Shown here: positions 40,936-49,978 of the stretch, piece after piece | How positions within the stretch are numbered: the stretch's first letter is position 1 | Layout of the letters: each line of letters begins with the position of its first letter | Source of the DNA: Edaphobacter dinghuensis | Lineage (GTDB): Bacteria; Acidobacteriota; Terriglobia; Terriglobales; Acidobacteriaceae | Direction of reading: 5' to 3' | DNA: 64,000 nt | NCBI RefSeq assembly: GCF_014640335.1 | Contig: NZ_BMGT01000002.1 | Coordinates: 1-64,000, forward strand | The notes under the pieces: model-generated | What the model saw: the letters and a program-made list of their open reading frames with translations, nothing else | Databases searched by the model: none | Told to the model about the DNA's origin: nothing | Position numbers and translations under genes: made by a program

Positions 40936-43332
40936 TTACTTCGTGGCGTCGTTGTGTGGCTGTAAGTCTGCGCAGGTAGAGAAGCCTGCATCGCTCATGG
41001 ATGGCGGCGGGGTAGCTTTGCCCCAGTTTGATGGAGCCGGTCCCATCGTCAACACCAGCGTGGCTCCGTCTTTGATCTGGGAGTGTCGGAACCAGGCGTA
41101 CGGCAGATCCACTCCGTTTATCGTCGCGGACTGCACGTAACGATTAAGGCCGTTCGGGTCGAGGTTCTTTGCAACGATCCGAAGCTTCTTGCCGTTTCCT
41201 AAAGAGAGGGAAGCCTCGGGGATGCTCGGTGTGCTGATGAGGTAGACATCCTGCCCGGCTACGGGGGAGATGCCCAGCGTGGAAAAGATCAACCAACTCG
41301 ACATGGCGCCGGAGTCGTCGTTACCTGGGATGCCGCCGCGGCTATCGGTGAAGTCTTTTTCGAGAATCATATGAACAATGTCGGCGGTTCTGTCCGGCCG
41401 TCCCGCGTAGTTGTAGAGCACGGGAAGCAGAAAACCCGGCTCATTGGTGACGTCGAAATGGTCATGAAGGAAGGTCCAGTCGAGGCGGCGTACAAATGCC
41501 TCATTGCCGCCGGTCATCGCAATCAGACGGCGCATGTCCTGCGGTGCATAGATGGAGTACGTCCAGATATCGCCCTCGTAAAAGAAGTCGGGCCATGTAC
41601 CCCGTACGACAAGGTAAGGCGCAGCCCAGCTACCATCCGGGTTGCGAGGCCGCATAAAGCCGTTGAATCCCTCGACCGTCATGTTCTTGTCCCAGAGATG
41701 CTCGAAGTTATGCGCGCGGCTTGCATAGAGAGCGGCCTCCTTCGGTTTACCTAGACCGCAGGCCACCTCGGAGATGGCGAAGTCGTCGTAGCTATATTCG
41801 GCAGTGCGCGAACCGGAGCGCTCGTCGGCAAGCGTAATGTAGCCCTTCTCGTTGTAGTCCCGTAGACCTCCGCGGCCCTCCTTTTGTGGATTGGCTGGGG
41901 GCACCTCGGCGTCGTGAATCATGGCATCGAAGGCGGTCGGATAGTCGATGCCTTTGAGCCCTTTAACGTACGCGTCGGCGATCACAACGTTGGCGTTCGA
42001 TCCGCCCTGAGTGCGGCCATTGTCGTTGCCGCTGCGGGCATCGGGCATGTAGCCGGTATGACGATAGATATCGATGAGGGAGCGAATGATATCGCGTTGC
42101 CGATCTGGGGAGATTAAAGTCAGCAGTGGGCTGGAGGTGCGAAACGTATCCCAGATGCAGTAATAGTCATCATAGTAAGGCTCTGAGGACTTCCAATCAG
42201 GATTCTCCCCGGTGCGATCGGTAGGCATCAGCATGATGTGATACATCGCCGTGTAAAGCTGTCTTCGCTGTGAATCGGTCTCTCCCGAAAGATTCAACTT
42301 CGCCAGTTCGGTATTCCAAAGAGCTTTGGATGCAGCATGAACTGCCGCGAAATTCCACGCGGGAATCTCATGCTCCACATTCTGCTTGGCCTGTTCGGCA
42401 CTGATAAAGGAGATGCCGACCTTTGCCTGGATGACTTGGTTCGCTTTCGTGCTGAAGTTGAAGGTCGCGCCTATCGGCGTAGTGATTGGCGTGTCTGCTG
42501 GAGTCTTGTCACCCACGACCGCGTCTCCGGCATCGCTCAAAATCGTTCCCGTCCACGTCCGCACTGCTCTCGCAGGCGTGTCGAGCACGACGTAGTAATA
42601 CACCCTGTACTCGCCGCCCCGATTCCAGCCTCCGGAGAAACGGGCTACACCTTGAATTTCGTGGTCCGAGATAACGTGAACCTCGGCGCCGAGGAATTTT
42701 TGCGCCTGCCAGGTTGTGCCTAATCCAAGTGCATGAGCGACATTGATCGTAAGATGCGATTGCTGCGATGCAGGAAACGTATAGCGATGGAAGCCAACCC
42801 GGCGACTGCTGGTTAGTTCAACTTTAACGTGGTAGCGAGTGAGGTCCGCAGCATAGTAGCCGACCTGATTGACCTCGTTAATACGCGGAGTCTTGATGTC
42901 GTCGAGGTTGAGCGGTCCGGTAGCGGGAGCGACAAGGATGTTGCCGTACTTGCCCTGCGCGCCGCTGAGATGAAGTTGCGAAAAGCCAAGAATCACGCCG
43001 CTGCTTGAATATCCAAAGCCGGAGCGGCGACCGTCAAAGGACTCCATATCCGGCCCCACTTTGACCAGACCATAGGGGATTGCCGCGCCAACAAACGTAT
43101 TGCCGCCCCAGTCGACCCCGATGAATGGATCGACATTGCTGGTGTAATCCCGAACTGTTTTTGCGGAGGCCTTTTGCGCCCAGGCAAATTGTCCCATCGT
43201 GACGAGAGTGATACACGCAAGTGTGACGAGGCCTGAGGCGTATCGGATCAGGACGCCGCGGCGGTCGACGAAGGGAGGCTGGCAGTGATCGCAGACAGGC
43301 CTTCTGCCAAAAATAAAATTGTCAGTCATCAA
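40936..43332 (-). CDS. GH92 alpha-1,2-mannosidase family protein
   Basis: A 798-residue calcium-dependent exo-mannosidase family protein. VDPFIGVDWGGNTFVGAAIP opens the N-terminal beta-sandwich. GGSNANVVIADAYVKGL and GNDDSGAMSSWLIFSTLGIS are GH92 signatures, and the C-terminal RYVQSATINGVDLPYAWF completes the domain. The first 60 residues are unusual: a cytosolic lead with CDHC (RPVCDHCQPPFVDRRG), then a hydrophobic segment ending FAWAQ, so the protein may be anchored or have a delayed signal peptide. Bases 43333-43498 upstream hold no gene. Confidence 0.9.
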   Translation of the reverse strand: MMTDNFIFGRRPVCDHCQPPFVDRRGVLIRYASGLVTLACITLVTMGQFAWAQKASAKTVRDYTSNVDPFIGVDWGGNTFVGAAIPYGLVKVGPDMESFDGRRSGFGYSSSGVILGFSQLHLSGAQGKYGNILVAPATGPLNLDDIKTPRINEVNQVGYYAADLTRYHVKVELTSSRRVGFHRYTFPASQQSHLTINVAHALGLGTTWQAQKFLGAEVHVISDHEIQGVARFSGGWNRGGEYRVYYYVVLDTPARAVRTWTGTILSDAGDAVVGDKTPADTPITTPIGATFNFSTKANQVIQAKVGISFISAEQAKQNVEHEIPAWNFAAVHAASKALWNTELAKLNLSGETDSQRRQLYTAMYHIMLMPTDRTGENPDWKSSEPYYDDYYCIWDTFRTSSPLLTLISPDRQRDIIRSLIDIYRHTGYMPDARSGNDNGRTQGGSNANVVIADAYVKGLKGIDYPTAFDAMIHDAEVPPANPQKEGRGGLRDYNEKGYITLADERSGSRTAEYSYDDFAISEVACGLGKPKEAALYASRAHNFEHLWDKNMTVEGFNGFMRPRNPDGSWAAPYLVVRGTWPDFFYEGDIWTYSIYAPQDMRRLIAMTGGNEAFVRRLDWTFLHDHFDVTNEPGFLLPVLYNYAGRPDRTADIVHMILEKDFTDSRGGIPGNDDSGAMSSWLIFSTLGISPVAGQDVYLISTPSIPEASLSLGNGKKLRIVAKNLDPNGLNRYVQSATINGVDLPYAWFRHSQIKDGATLVLTMGPAPSNWGKATPPPSMSDAGFSTCADLQPHNDATK

Positions 43333-43498
43333 TTGCTCTCTTTGTTGACGGTGACGTCCAGAATTGTGTTGGTGAAGATCACTCGCCCAAGAGGCGGCGG
43401 ATGCCCCTCAGTATAAACCGCTTCAACAGAGAAGAGGGAACAGGTCTCCATCGCGAAGATTCACACAGTGAAGCGGTCTTTTGTGCTCGCCTGATCTC

Positions 43499-44719
43499 TC
43501 AGGGACCTACCTTAGTAAACCGCCAATACTGGCCGCTCACATTCGCAGTCGGCGACATAAACGCCTGCTGCTGAGACGAGTCCAGCGAGCGGAACTCTCC
43601 CTGGAACGAATTGATTAACCGGATCCAACTTGCGTTTTGTATCGGCATGCAACGCCAATACTGGCCCGTGTAGTTGCCGGTTGCAGCCATCTTACCTGTA
43701 TCCAGCGCGAATAGAGCTCCCTTGGCTTTGTTCTCGATTCTGAACCAGCCGGAACCTATCTTGCGGAACCGCCATTCCTCTCTTGCGTCTCTGCCTCCGG
43801 AAGGTCGAGGCAGTATCTTCAGATCCGCAGTGTTATCGGAAGCCAACACCAGGCCTCGATTCGCAACAAAAAGGTCGGTCATCTCGTAATAAGCATTTTC
43901 GTCAATCGGGCAGTTGTCGTAGTAGTTATTGCCCGTGAGATATTTCTGCTGTGTCGGCATGTCTGTGATGAAACCGTTCGCCGATTTCTGGATGTCCTCC
44001 CATGTGCGAAGGCTAATCCTGATATCGAGACCAACCAGATTATCTTTCGTCATTCTTTGCCGGAGATCATCGAGGTCGGATATCAGCGCTCCCCATTGAC
44101 CATTCATCAACGCTAGAGCGGTCTGCACATCGTTTAGTTGCGGTCCGATCTTGACCCACTGATTGTCAGGGAAGTGTTGCCGCTCGTATTCTGCAATCGC
44201 CGCCCTGCCGGCATTGTTAAACTCCGCCTCCTCTGCGGTTGTCGTGGCGGTCAAATCCTGCAACCTCGTGAAGCGCTGCCGCAAGATTTTGTAAGTCGAA
44301 TCGAACTCTGCCTGCGCCGCCACAGGGTCGGAGTTTCTCTTCTTCATGCTGCTATCGAGCGCCATCAAAAGCGTCCTGATATCGTTCGTTGCCAGTTGGC
44401 CGGCAATGTCGTTTATGCGCGGAAAGGTGCTTGTCCTCCATGTACGAGCGGCAGCGCGGAGACGAGGGTAACTGGCAAGTTTTCCGAACCGGCTAGGATA
44501 CGCGGTGTTCGTGGCTCCGGGGGTATAGGAGTCGAATGCTACAAGGAACACAAAGCTATTGATGTCGGTCCAGACTTTTTTCGGAACATTGAAGGTCGCC
44601 TCCGCCTTGGTCGCGCTGAGGTCCAGCGAACGTTGTTGAGCCTTCATCTGAACCAGGCAGAACGACAGGACGACGGCCAAATACATGAGCCGGTACCGGC
44701 TGCGGCGATGCAGAACCAT
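43499..44719 (-). CDS. Exported helical protein with C-terminal ricin-like lectin domain (component C)
   Basis: A 406-residue protein. Signal peptide at about 10-28 (LMYLAVVLSFCLVQMKAQ). Residues about 45-260 are helical. Its distal part QWGALISDLDDLRQRM resembles AWNALTHDLEELVQKL in the 399-residue protein of the same operon. Residues about 270-406 form a beta-trefoil-like region with repeated GQYWR/EEWRFR blocks and NKAKGALFALDT, as in ricin-type lectins. No hydrophobic hairpin is visible. Start at ATG 44719, preceded by GGAGAG; TTG 44752 is in frame upstream. Last gene of a three-gene run. No known family assigned; a receptor-binding or assembly component of a pore-forming toxin is inferred. 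Confidence 0.75.
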   Translation of the reverse strand: MVLHRRSRYRLMYLAVVLSFCLVQMKAQQRSLDLSATKAEATFNVPKKVWTDINSFVFLVAFDSYTPGATNTAYPSRFGKLASYPRLRAAARTWRTSTFPRINDIAGQLATNDIRTLLMALDSSMKKRNSDPVAAQAEFDSTYKILRQRFTRLQDLTATTTAEEAEFNNAGRAAIAEYERQHFPDNQWVKIGPQLNDVQTALALMNGQWGALISDLDDLRQRMTKDNLVGLDIRISLRTWEDIQKSANGFITDMPTQQKYLTGNNYYDNCPIDENAYYEMTDLFVANRGLVLASDNTADLKILPRPSGGRDAREEWRFRKIGSGWFRIENKAKGALFALDTGKMAATGNYTGQYWRCMPIQNASWIRLINSFQGEFRSLDSSQQQAFMSPTANVSGQYWRFTKVGP

Positions 44720-44762
44720 TCCAACTCTCCATTGTGCGTGCGACGTTTTCAAGGCTTTGACC

Positions 44763-47171
44763 TTACCGCGGTTTTCTCACCGAGGTTCCAATCATCTCGA
44801 CCTTGATAGAATCCACAGTCTTGAGATCCAGGCCGGGGGACTTTACCTTCAGCGTCCATCCACTGAACGGCGGCGGAAGAACACCTTCGATCGCCGGATC
44901 GTACTTGATAACCTCGCCCTTATATTCGAAGGAGAAGAAAAATGGATCACCCGTGAAGTGCACCGCGCCGCCGTTCGGAAGGCGGTCCCGCAGAACAGCG
45001 CCGCTCAGAAGTTCCGTCACGATGCTGATGGTGTTGCCGGGTCCGACTAACCACGCGCGCATTTGACGAACGCGAACCAGGCCGTCTTCAGAAAACGAGT
45101 CCGCTGCCTTGATATCAAAATGGACTTCGCCATCGGCATCAAGGTTCGCGAACAACTGCGTGTCGGCGCTTCGTTTAAAGAGCAACTCTTCTGCTCGATA
45201 GTTGCCGCTGAGAGGCTTGAATGAGGTGAGGGCGCGATCGACATCGAGAAGCATCTCCTTCATCTCGGTCGCGTCACTGGGCACAACCGCCGAAGGCATC
45301 TTTGCCGGCCACGCCAGGTGTCGATAAAAGTAGGCGGCACGATACTTACAGTACGCGCTGAAGAACGCTTGCCGCAGTTCCCGCAAGCGCGCCGAGCGCT
45401 GAAGACTTAACGTCACCAGGACTTCGTCTTGATTACTAAGATTGCCGGAAAGTTGCTGCAACGTGGCAAGCTTCGCCTCGACTGCAAATTTTTGTAGCAC
45501 CAGCGTTCCCAGCTCACGCGTACGTTGCGCAAGAAGCGATTGTTGCTCAGAAAATGCCCGGTTGAGAATCGCGAACTTTTGAAGGTTGGTTTTGTAGGTG
45601 CGCGCCGCAGATTTAATTTTGTCGCTGGCGTCTTGATCTAACAGGATGGAGTCAAGCTGATTGACAGCTTCGACCTCAAAGCTATCCCAGATGGCCTTGG
45701 ATTCTACCGGGTCGGGCACGCCGGTGGTTTCGCTCACCATGTCGCCAAGAGCCGCGGCCGTTGGGTAATGCTTATCAATATTTTTAATCAGATCAGATGA
45801 GATTTTAAAAAGCTTGGCTATGCCAGGTCCCGCCGACGACAAGCCCTTGCCCAGAGCCTTCTTGTCTTTGCCGTCAATACTGACTACTTCCTTGATGATA
45901 TTGATTGGCAAAAGATAGAGGAGCATAATTGTCCGCTTCGTGGTCGCGGCTCCCTTGATTCCGCCCTTCACGCTGCTGAGCGCACCGCCGACTGAACCAA
46001 AGGCGGGCTTCATCGTCGCGATCCCTGCACCGATTTGAAATACGGCGACTACCATCTCAAACGTTGCCTTGACGATGGTCCGAATCCGATCTTTTTTCAA
46101 CTCTGTTTCAAAGTTGATACTTTCGATCTTCGCCTCGAAATGCTGATCTTCGACGCGCTTCCTAGCCGCTTCCGTCGCATTTCTGGAGCCGCGGACGAGG
46201 TCCTGTGCTGTCTTCACCTCCGACTCCGTCACCCTTAAATCTTCGCGGTCACGAGCCATCCAGGCGCTGACCACCTTCCCGGCAATCTCCGTGAACTTGT
46301 CCCTCGTCTTTTCGAAGTTCTGGTCCAACTCATACTTATCGGCCAACTCCTGGTGCGATTTGGCCAGAGCTAAATAGACCTCCGGAGTGCGCGCCGGTAT
46401 GGGATACACCGCCTGTCCGGCATCGTCCCATAGAGGCAGCAGCCGTTGGAGCGCTTCCGCTTCTTCGAAGAGCCGCGTGAGATAAGGCGTCGGATATGCT
46501 GACCAGCGGACCAGCCATGTGAGCAGCGACCGTGCAAGGGTACAGTGTTCCGGTGAGGTGAAGCTAGGCGCAAATGCCCCTGCCGCCAAGTCGAACTGGC
46601 CGGAGAGGATTTGATAAAGAGGTGTCGAGAGATCCAGCAGCTTCAGGGGAAGCTTTCCGACTTCCGCGACTAGACCGGTATTGTCACAGCTGAGGGCCTG
46701 GAAGCGAAGTGGTTGTCCAGGTAATGAGGCTTCGAGTCTCCTTGTGGTGGCTTCGGTGTCCTTCGTGCCTTTTGTGCCCGTCACTGTTACCCATAGTTCG
46801 TTTTCGATCTCGTCGGCAATAAATTGAACAAGGGGCTGCAGATCTAACTTTGAATTGTGCACCAGGGCTACATCGGCGCGGTCGCCGTCCCGAGTGCCAA
46901 CTAATATCTTGCGGGCGAAGATGCGCAAAGTCTGGAATCGATCGCGCAGGATGATCTCTGTGTCGCTTGGAATAAAGACTGTATCCGCAAAGACTTCAAG
47001 CGAGGTAGCATCGCTCTTCAGCGCTTTGGCATATGCCGCAGCCAGATCCAGTTGGTACCCGATTTCTACGAAGTGCCCCAGCGACTTTGAGTATTTCGGT
47101 GCGACCAAATCGCCGAGACGGCCATCCTGCCTGAGTGTATTGGTAAGAGCCACATATTCGTCGTAATGCAT
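44763..47171 (-). CDS. Large coiled-coil protein with central hydrophobic hairpin (component B)
   Basis: An 802-residue protein with no signal peptide. Residues 1-260 are mixed and include ADTVFIPSDTEIILRDRFQT, a beta-solenoid-like segment. Long coiled coil covers about 265-362. Two hydrophobic stretches, 366-390 (FEMVVAVFQIGAGIA) and 412-430 (TIMLLYLLPINIIKEVV), are separated by a Gly-rich turn. Coiled coil resumes at about 485-600. The last 150 residues are beta-rich (AWLVGPGNTISIVTELL ... WTLKVKSPGLDL). The layout helix-hairpin-helix resembles alpha pore-forming toxins, but the size is more than twice theirs. GGAG lies 6 bases before the ATG. It follows component A after 18 bases. Confidence 0.72.
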   Translation of the reverse strand: MHYDEYVALTNTLRQDGRLGDLVAPKYSKSLGHFVEIGYQLDLAAAYAKALKSDATSLEVFADTVFIPSDTEIILRDRFQTLRIFARKILVGTRDGDRADVALVHNSKLDLQPLVQFIADEIENELWVTVTGTKGTKDTEATTRRLEASLPGQPLRFQALSCDNTGLVAEVGKLPLKLLDLSTPLYQILSGQFDLAAGAFAPSFTSPEHCTLARSLLTWLVRWSAYPTPYLTRLFEEAEALQRLLPLWDDAGQAVYPIPARTPEVYLALAKSHQELADKYELDQNFEKTRDKFTEIAGKVVSAWMARDREDLRVTESEVKTAQDLVRGSRNATEAARKRVEDQHFEAKIESINFETELKKDRIRTIVKATFEMVVAVFQIGAGIATMKPAFGSVGGALSSVKGGIKGAATTKRTIMLLYLLPINIIKEVVSIDGKDKKALGKGLSSAGPGIAKLFKISSDLIKNIDKHYPTAAALGDMVSETTGVPDPVESKAIWDSFEVEAVNQLDSILLDQDASDKIKSAARTYKTNLQKFAILNRAFSEQQSLLAQRTRELGTLVLQKFAVEAKLATLQQLSGNLSNQDEVLVTLSLQRSARLRELRQAFFSAYCKYRAAYFYRHLAWPAKMPSAVVPSDATEMKEMLLDVDRALTSFKPLSGNYRAEELLFKRSADTQLFANLDADGEVHFDIKAADSFSEDGLVRVRQMRAWLVGPGNTISIVTELLSGAVLRDRLPNGGAVHFTGDPFFFSFEYKGEVIKYDPAIEGVLPPPFSGWTLKVKSPGLDLKTVDSIKVEMIGTSVRKPR

Positions 47172-47189
47172 GGTGTTCTCCGCCAGACG

Positions 47190-48389
47190 CTAGGCAACCT
47201 TCACATTTTTGAACAACTGGTCGACGGTGGCAGCCTTCTTGGCATCACCGAAGCGGCGATATTGGTCCGCCTGATCAGACAGAGCCTTCCACGTTTTCTG
47301 AGCCGTTTTAAGGTCAAGCGCCGCAAAACGCCAGTCTTCATCAAGCGATCGGCCCTTCGCTCCATCCAGTTTTTGTACCAGTTCCTCCAGGTCATGGGTC
47401 AGCGCGTTCCACGCTGCCTCCAGCTTGCCAACGGATTTAATCGCTGCCTTCACGTCCTCGAGCGTCTTGGTCGTCAAGTTAAGCACGACGCTGTAGTTGT
47501 TGAAAAAATTCTGTTCGGTAGAGAGCTTCTTCTGGGTCTCTTCGAGTTTGCTGATCTTGCCCTGAAGTTCTTCTTTCTTAAGGCCATAGTCGACACCGAC
47601 GCCAATCAGAACACCCGCCATGACAAAGAAGCCCAACCCCGGGATCAGAAGATATAAGGGCGAGGTCTCGAGCACGATTTCTTTATCCTTCTGTGTTTTT
47701 CTTAGCGCATTCAACTCCCTTTGCAAATCCTCGACCGCTTCCTTGGTCTTTTGGAGCTTGCCTTCGTAGTCGGCGTACTTGTTGCCGTAATCCTCAACAT
47801 GCTCGCTGAAGTTTCCTTTCGACGTTTCCAGGTTACTTAAAAAAGTTGTCAGTTTCGTCTTCAATCTAGCGGCCTCTTTGGCGCGCTTCTCGGCGTCCGT
47901 ATACAGGTACGCAATGTACTCCTTGAACTGCTCCTTGACTTCCTTGCTTTCGGGCGTCGGATTTCCTGTCCCTTCCCAATCCTTGGCCAGTTCCTTCAAT
48001 TTCTCAGGCGTCACCGTGCCGGTCTTACGATAAGACTCGAGCAGAGCAATCAGTTCCGGATAGACAGTCTCGACGGTTCGGTTGTATTGAACGATGTCGC
48101 CGGCGAGCTTCAGCGTGCCCGGTTTAATGTCGCCCGTAAACGTCTCGCAATATCCTTTCAATTCGCTGTAGAGCTTGACGGTGGCTTTGAAGTCCTCGCC
48201 AAGAGGCACCTTGTCGTCAGTTATCTTCAGCTTGGTGCGCATGGCCTTGTCGGTCGTGGGATTCTCGGTGATGGCCATGTCGCAGAAGGCCTGCAATTTA
48301 AGCCACTCGTCGGACGTCAAAATAGAAAGGCCCTCTTGCATGTCGGCATTTGCAGAGAGTGATTCGGTAATCGTGATAACTTTAGTCAC
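47190..48389 (-). CDS. Alpha pore-forming-toxin-like protein (component A, ClyA/Hbl/XaxA type)
   Basis: A 399-residue protein made almost entirely of long amphipathic helices. A single hydrophobic hairpin at 243-268 (SPLYLLIPGLGFFVMAGVLI then GVGVDY) interrupts two coiled coils (about 165-240 and 270-300). Then comes WNALTHDLEELVQKLD, a W-x-x-L...L...L motif that resembles the tail helices of XaxA/Hbl-type toxins. There is no signal peptide, as in XaxA and ClyA. The length matches XaxA (about 400). Starts at GTG 48389 after AAGGGG. First gene of the three-gene operon. The assignment rests on architecture, not on a database match. Confidence 0.72.
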   Translation of the reverse strand: MTKVITITESLSANADMQEGLSILTSDEWLKLQAFCDMAITENPTTDKAMRTKLKITDDKVPLGEDFKATVKLYSELKGYCETFTGDIKPGTLKLAGDIVQYNRTVETVYPELIALLESYRKTGTVTPEKLKELAKDWEGTGNPTPESKEVKEQFKEYIAYLYTDAEKRAKEAARLKTKLTTFLSNLETSKGNFSEHVEDYGNKYADYEGKLQKTKEAVEDLQRELNALRKTQKDKEIVLETSPLYLLIPGLGFFVMAGVLIGVGVDYGLKKEELQGKISKLEETQKKLSTEQNFFNNYSVVLNLTTKTLEDVKAAIKSVGKLEAAWNALTHDLEELVQKLDGAKGRSLDEDWRFAALDLKTAQKTWKALSDQADQYRRFGDAKKAATVDQLFKNVKVA

Positions 48390-48719
48390 TTAAGTTTCCC
48401 CTTTTCTTGCAAGAGTAACTATCCCCTGGCATAGCCTGGAGCTTTTTGACGTGAACTGCTCAAAGCATTCTAAACATGGCCTAAAACGCGGTCCCGGTTA
48501 GATCGCCGTGTAAGTGCAGATCATTCAGAGGCCTATCATGCCAAGCTTGGTTCATCATGTCAACCTTCTAATTTCTCTTCTTATTGATTACGAAAGTAAC
48601 TCAATTATTCGCCGCATTGTCTAGTCATTGAGACGCTGCTCGACGAAACAGACGCTATTGACAATATGGCGTTCTTGTCTCACTATTACGTCATACGTAG
48701 TACGTGAGGCGTAGCAAGC
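48390..48719. other. Divergent promoter region between toxin-like operon and PadR gene
   Basis: 330 bases. On the right side lie three TACGT repeats with 7-base period (48687-48705), the likely PadR site. The left part is relatively AT-rich. AAGGGG at about 48400 precedes the GTG of component A. Confidence 0.5.
48687..48705. promoter_or_regulatory. Candidate PadR operator (three TACGT units)
   Basis: TACGT at 48687, 48694 and 48701, exact 7-base period. The last two form the palindrome ACGTAGTACGT. It lies 15-33 bases before the padR-type ATG, where it would overlap the promoter. PadR regulators usually repress their own operon through short palindromes of this kind. Confidence 0.6.
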
Positions 48720-49025
48720 ATGACGAAGACAGAACATTTTTCCGATCCACCTTTGCTCGTCCTCGCCAGTCTGGCAGATGGGCCGAAGCATGGATACGCC
48801 ATGATCGACGAGATCGAGCAATTGAGCGGCGCGCGCCTTGGCCCCGGTACGCTCTATGGCGCAATTACCCGACTGGAGCAGCAGGGGCTCATCGAGCCGC
48901 TCGTCGTTGAAGAGCGTCGCCAGCCTTATCGGTTAACGGCAGCCGGTCGGCGCGCGCTTCGCGCCAGGTTGTTGGCGATGCGTCAGGTAGCGCTCGCGGG
49001 CCTGCGCAAACTGGAGGCCAAATGA
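48720..49025 (+). CDS. PadR family transcriptional regulator
   Basis: A 101-residue winged-helix repressor. LLVLASLADGPKHGYAMIDE, GARLGPGTLYGAITRLEQQG and PYRLTAAGRRAL are the hallmark segments. The short length places it in the compact PadR-s2 group. It overlaps the next gene (ATGA), which encodes a membrane protein, the usual partner in acidobacterial PadR pairs. Three TACGT units upstream suggest autoregulation. It is divergent from the toxin-like operon, so it might also affect that promoter, though this is only a possibility. Confidence 0.9.
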   Translation: MTKTEHFSDPPLLVLASLADGPKHGYAMIDEIEQLSGARLGPGTLYGAITRLEQQGLIEPLVVEERRQPYRLTAAGRRALRARLLAMRQVALAGLRKLEAK

Positions 49026-49978
49026 CCTCGAGCACTGCAGCACGCCTGGTTCGCTTCTATCCGCGGCGGTGGCGAACGCGTTATGGGCAAGAGTTTGCCG
49101 CTTTACTTGAACAGCATCCAATTTCTTTCAAGATCGTTACGAATGTTCTTTGGTCAGCAGGGGAGGCGCACATGCAAGCTGCAATGTCGCAAGAACGCAA
49201 TCAAGGCAATGTGGTTGGATCAGTCTGGTCTGCATGGATGATAGCGGTTATCGCCGGTCTCATCCTCTACGGAATGGTTGACGACTCTCCACTTCTGGCT
49301 GCCATGGGCCAGAGTTCGATACTCGCAGCCAGTTGGAAGATGATTCAGGCCGGCTGCGTACTCGCAGTTTCCGCTCTAGTGGTTGCTGGTTTACCGCTCG
49401 CGTGGTCCATAGGCTTGAATGCAATCCGCAAACGGCGACGCAGTATCTATCTGCAGTTGGCGGTTCCTCTGATCTCGATCACGGTGTTCATCGCCTGGAT
49501 AGCCGCAGTGCTCGCCTTTACGAATGGGCATTGGGCGGCATCGCCATGGGCTGTAGCTTTCTCCCGTCCAGACTGGCCCTCATACTCTGTTCGTTGGATC
49601 ACCGGGGCGATAAGCGCAGCCCTGCTGATACTCTGTTGTTCCGCAAGTGCAGCCAGTATTTCGCAGCTCATTCGCGGTGACCAATTTCCCGAGCTGCATC
49701 TCGCACTTCCCGGCATCGATGTGAAGCTGCATCCGCTATCGTTTGCCGCAGCGCTATCGCCATTGGCGGCAGCGGGAATCTTCGTGATGTTGATGGGCGT
49801 TGTTGTCTGGGGCTATAGCGCAATCCATCTGTCGGCCCTGGCCTTTCACAACTCCAGAGGCCCACTCGGCCTGTCTGGAGTGGCTTCCTGGATTCTCAGC
49901 ACAATCATTCTTGGTCTTGCTGCGGCCATCTCCGCACCGGCAGCATGGCGCAGTTGGGCACATACAACGGACCATTAG
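49022..49978 (+). CDS. Multi-pass membrane protein coupled to PadR
   Basis: A 318-residue protein. A soluble lead with RLVRFYPRRWRTRYGQEFAA, a motif common at the start of PadR-linked membrane proteins in Acidobacteria, is followed by about six hydrophobic helices (near residues 72-92, 105-125, 145-170, 190-215, 240-265 and 290-310). Function unknown; no ATPase or permease signature is present. Translation is coupled to the PadR gene by a 4-base overlap. Confidence 0.8.
   Translation: MTSSTAARLVRFYPRRWRTRYGQEFAALLEQHPISFKIVTNVLWSAGEAHMQAAMSQERNQGNVVGSVWSAWMIAVIAGLILYGMVDDSPLLAAMGQSSILAASWKMIQAGCVLAVSALVVAGLPLAWSIGLNAIRKRRRSIYLQLAVPLISITVFIAWIAAVLAFTNGHWAASPWAVAFSRPDWPSYSVRWITGAISAALLILCCSASAASISQLIRGDQFPELHLALPGIDVKLHPLSFAAALSPLAAAGIFVMLMGVVVWGYSAIHLSALAFHNSRGPLGLSGVASWILSTIILGLAAAISAPAAWRSWAHTTDH

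Noticed and set aside
43499..48389. Three-gene operon as a Tc-type insecticidal toxin complex
   Set aside because: No RHS/TcC repeats, no SpvB/TcB domain, and the 802-residue protein is far smaller than TcA; a helical-bundle pore-forming system fits better.
43499..49978. The region as an integrated mobile element
   Set aside because: No integrase, transposase, tRNA-associated repeat or flanking direct repeat was found; transfer is suggested only by composition.
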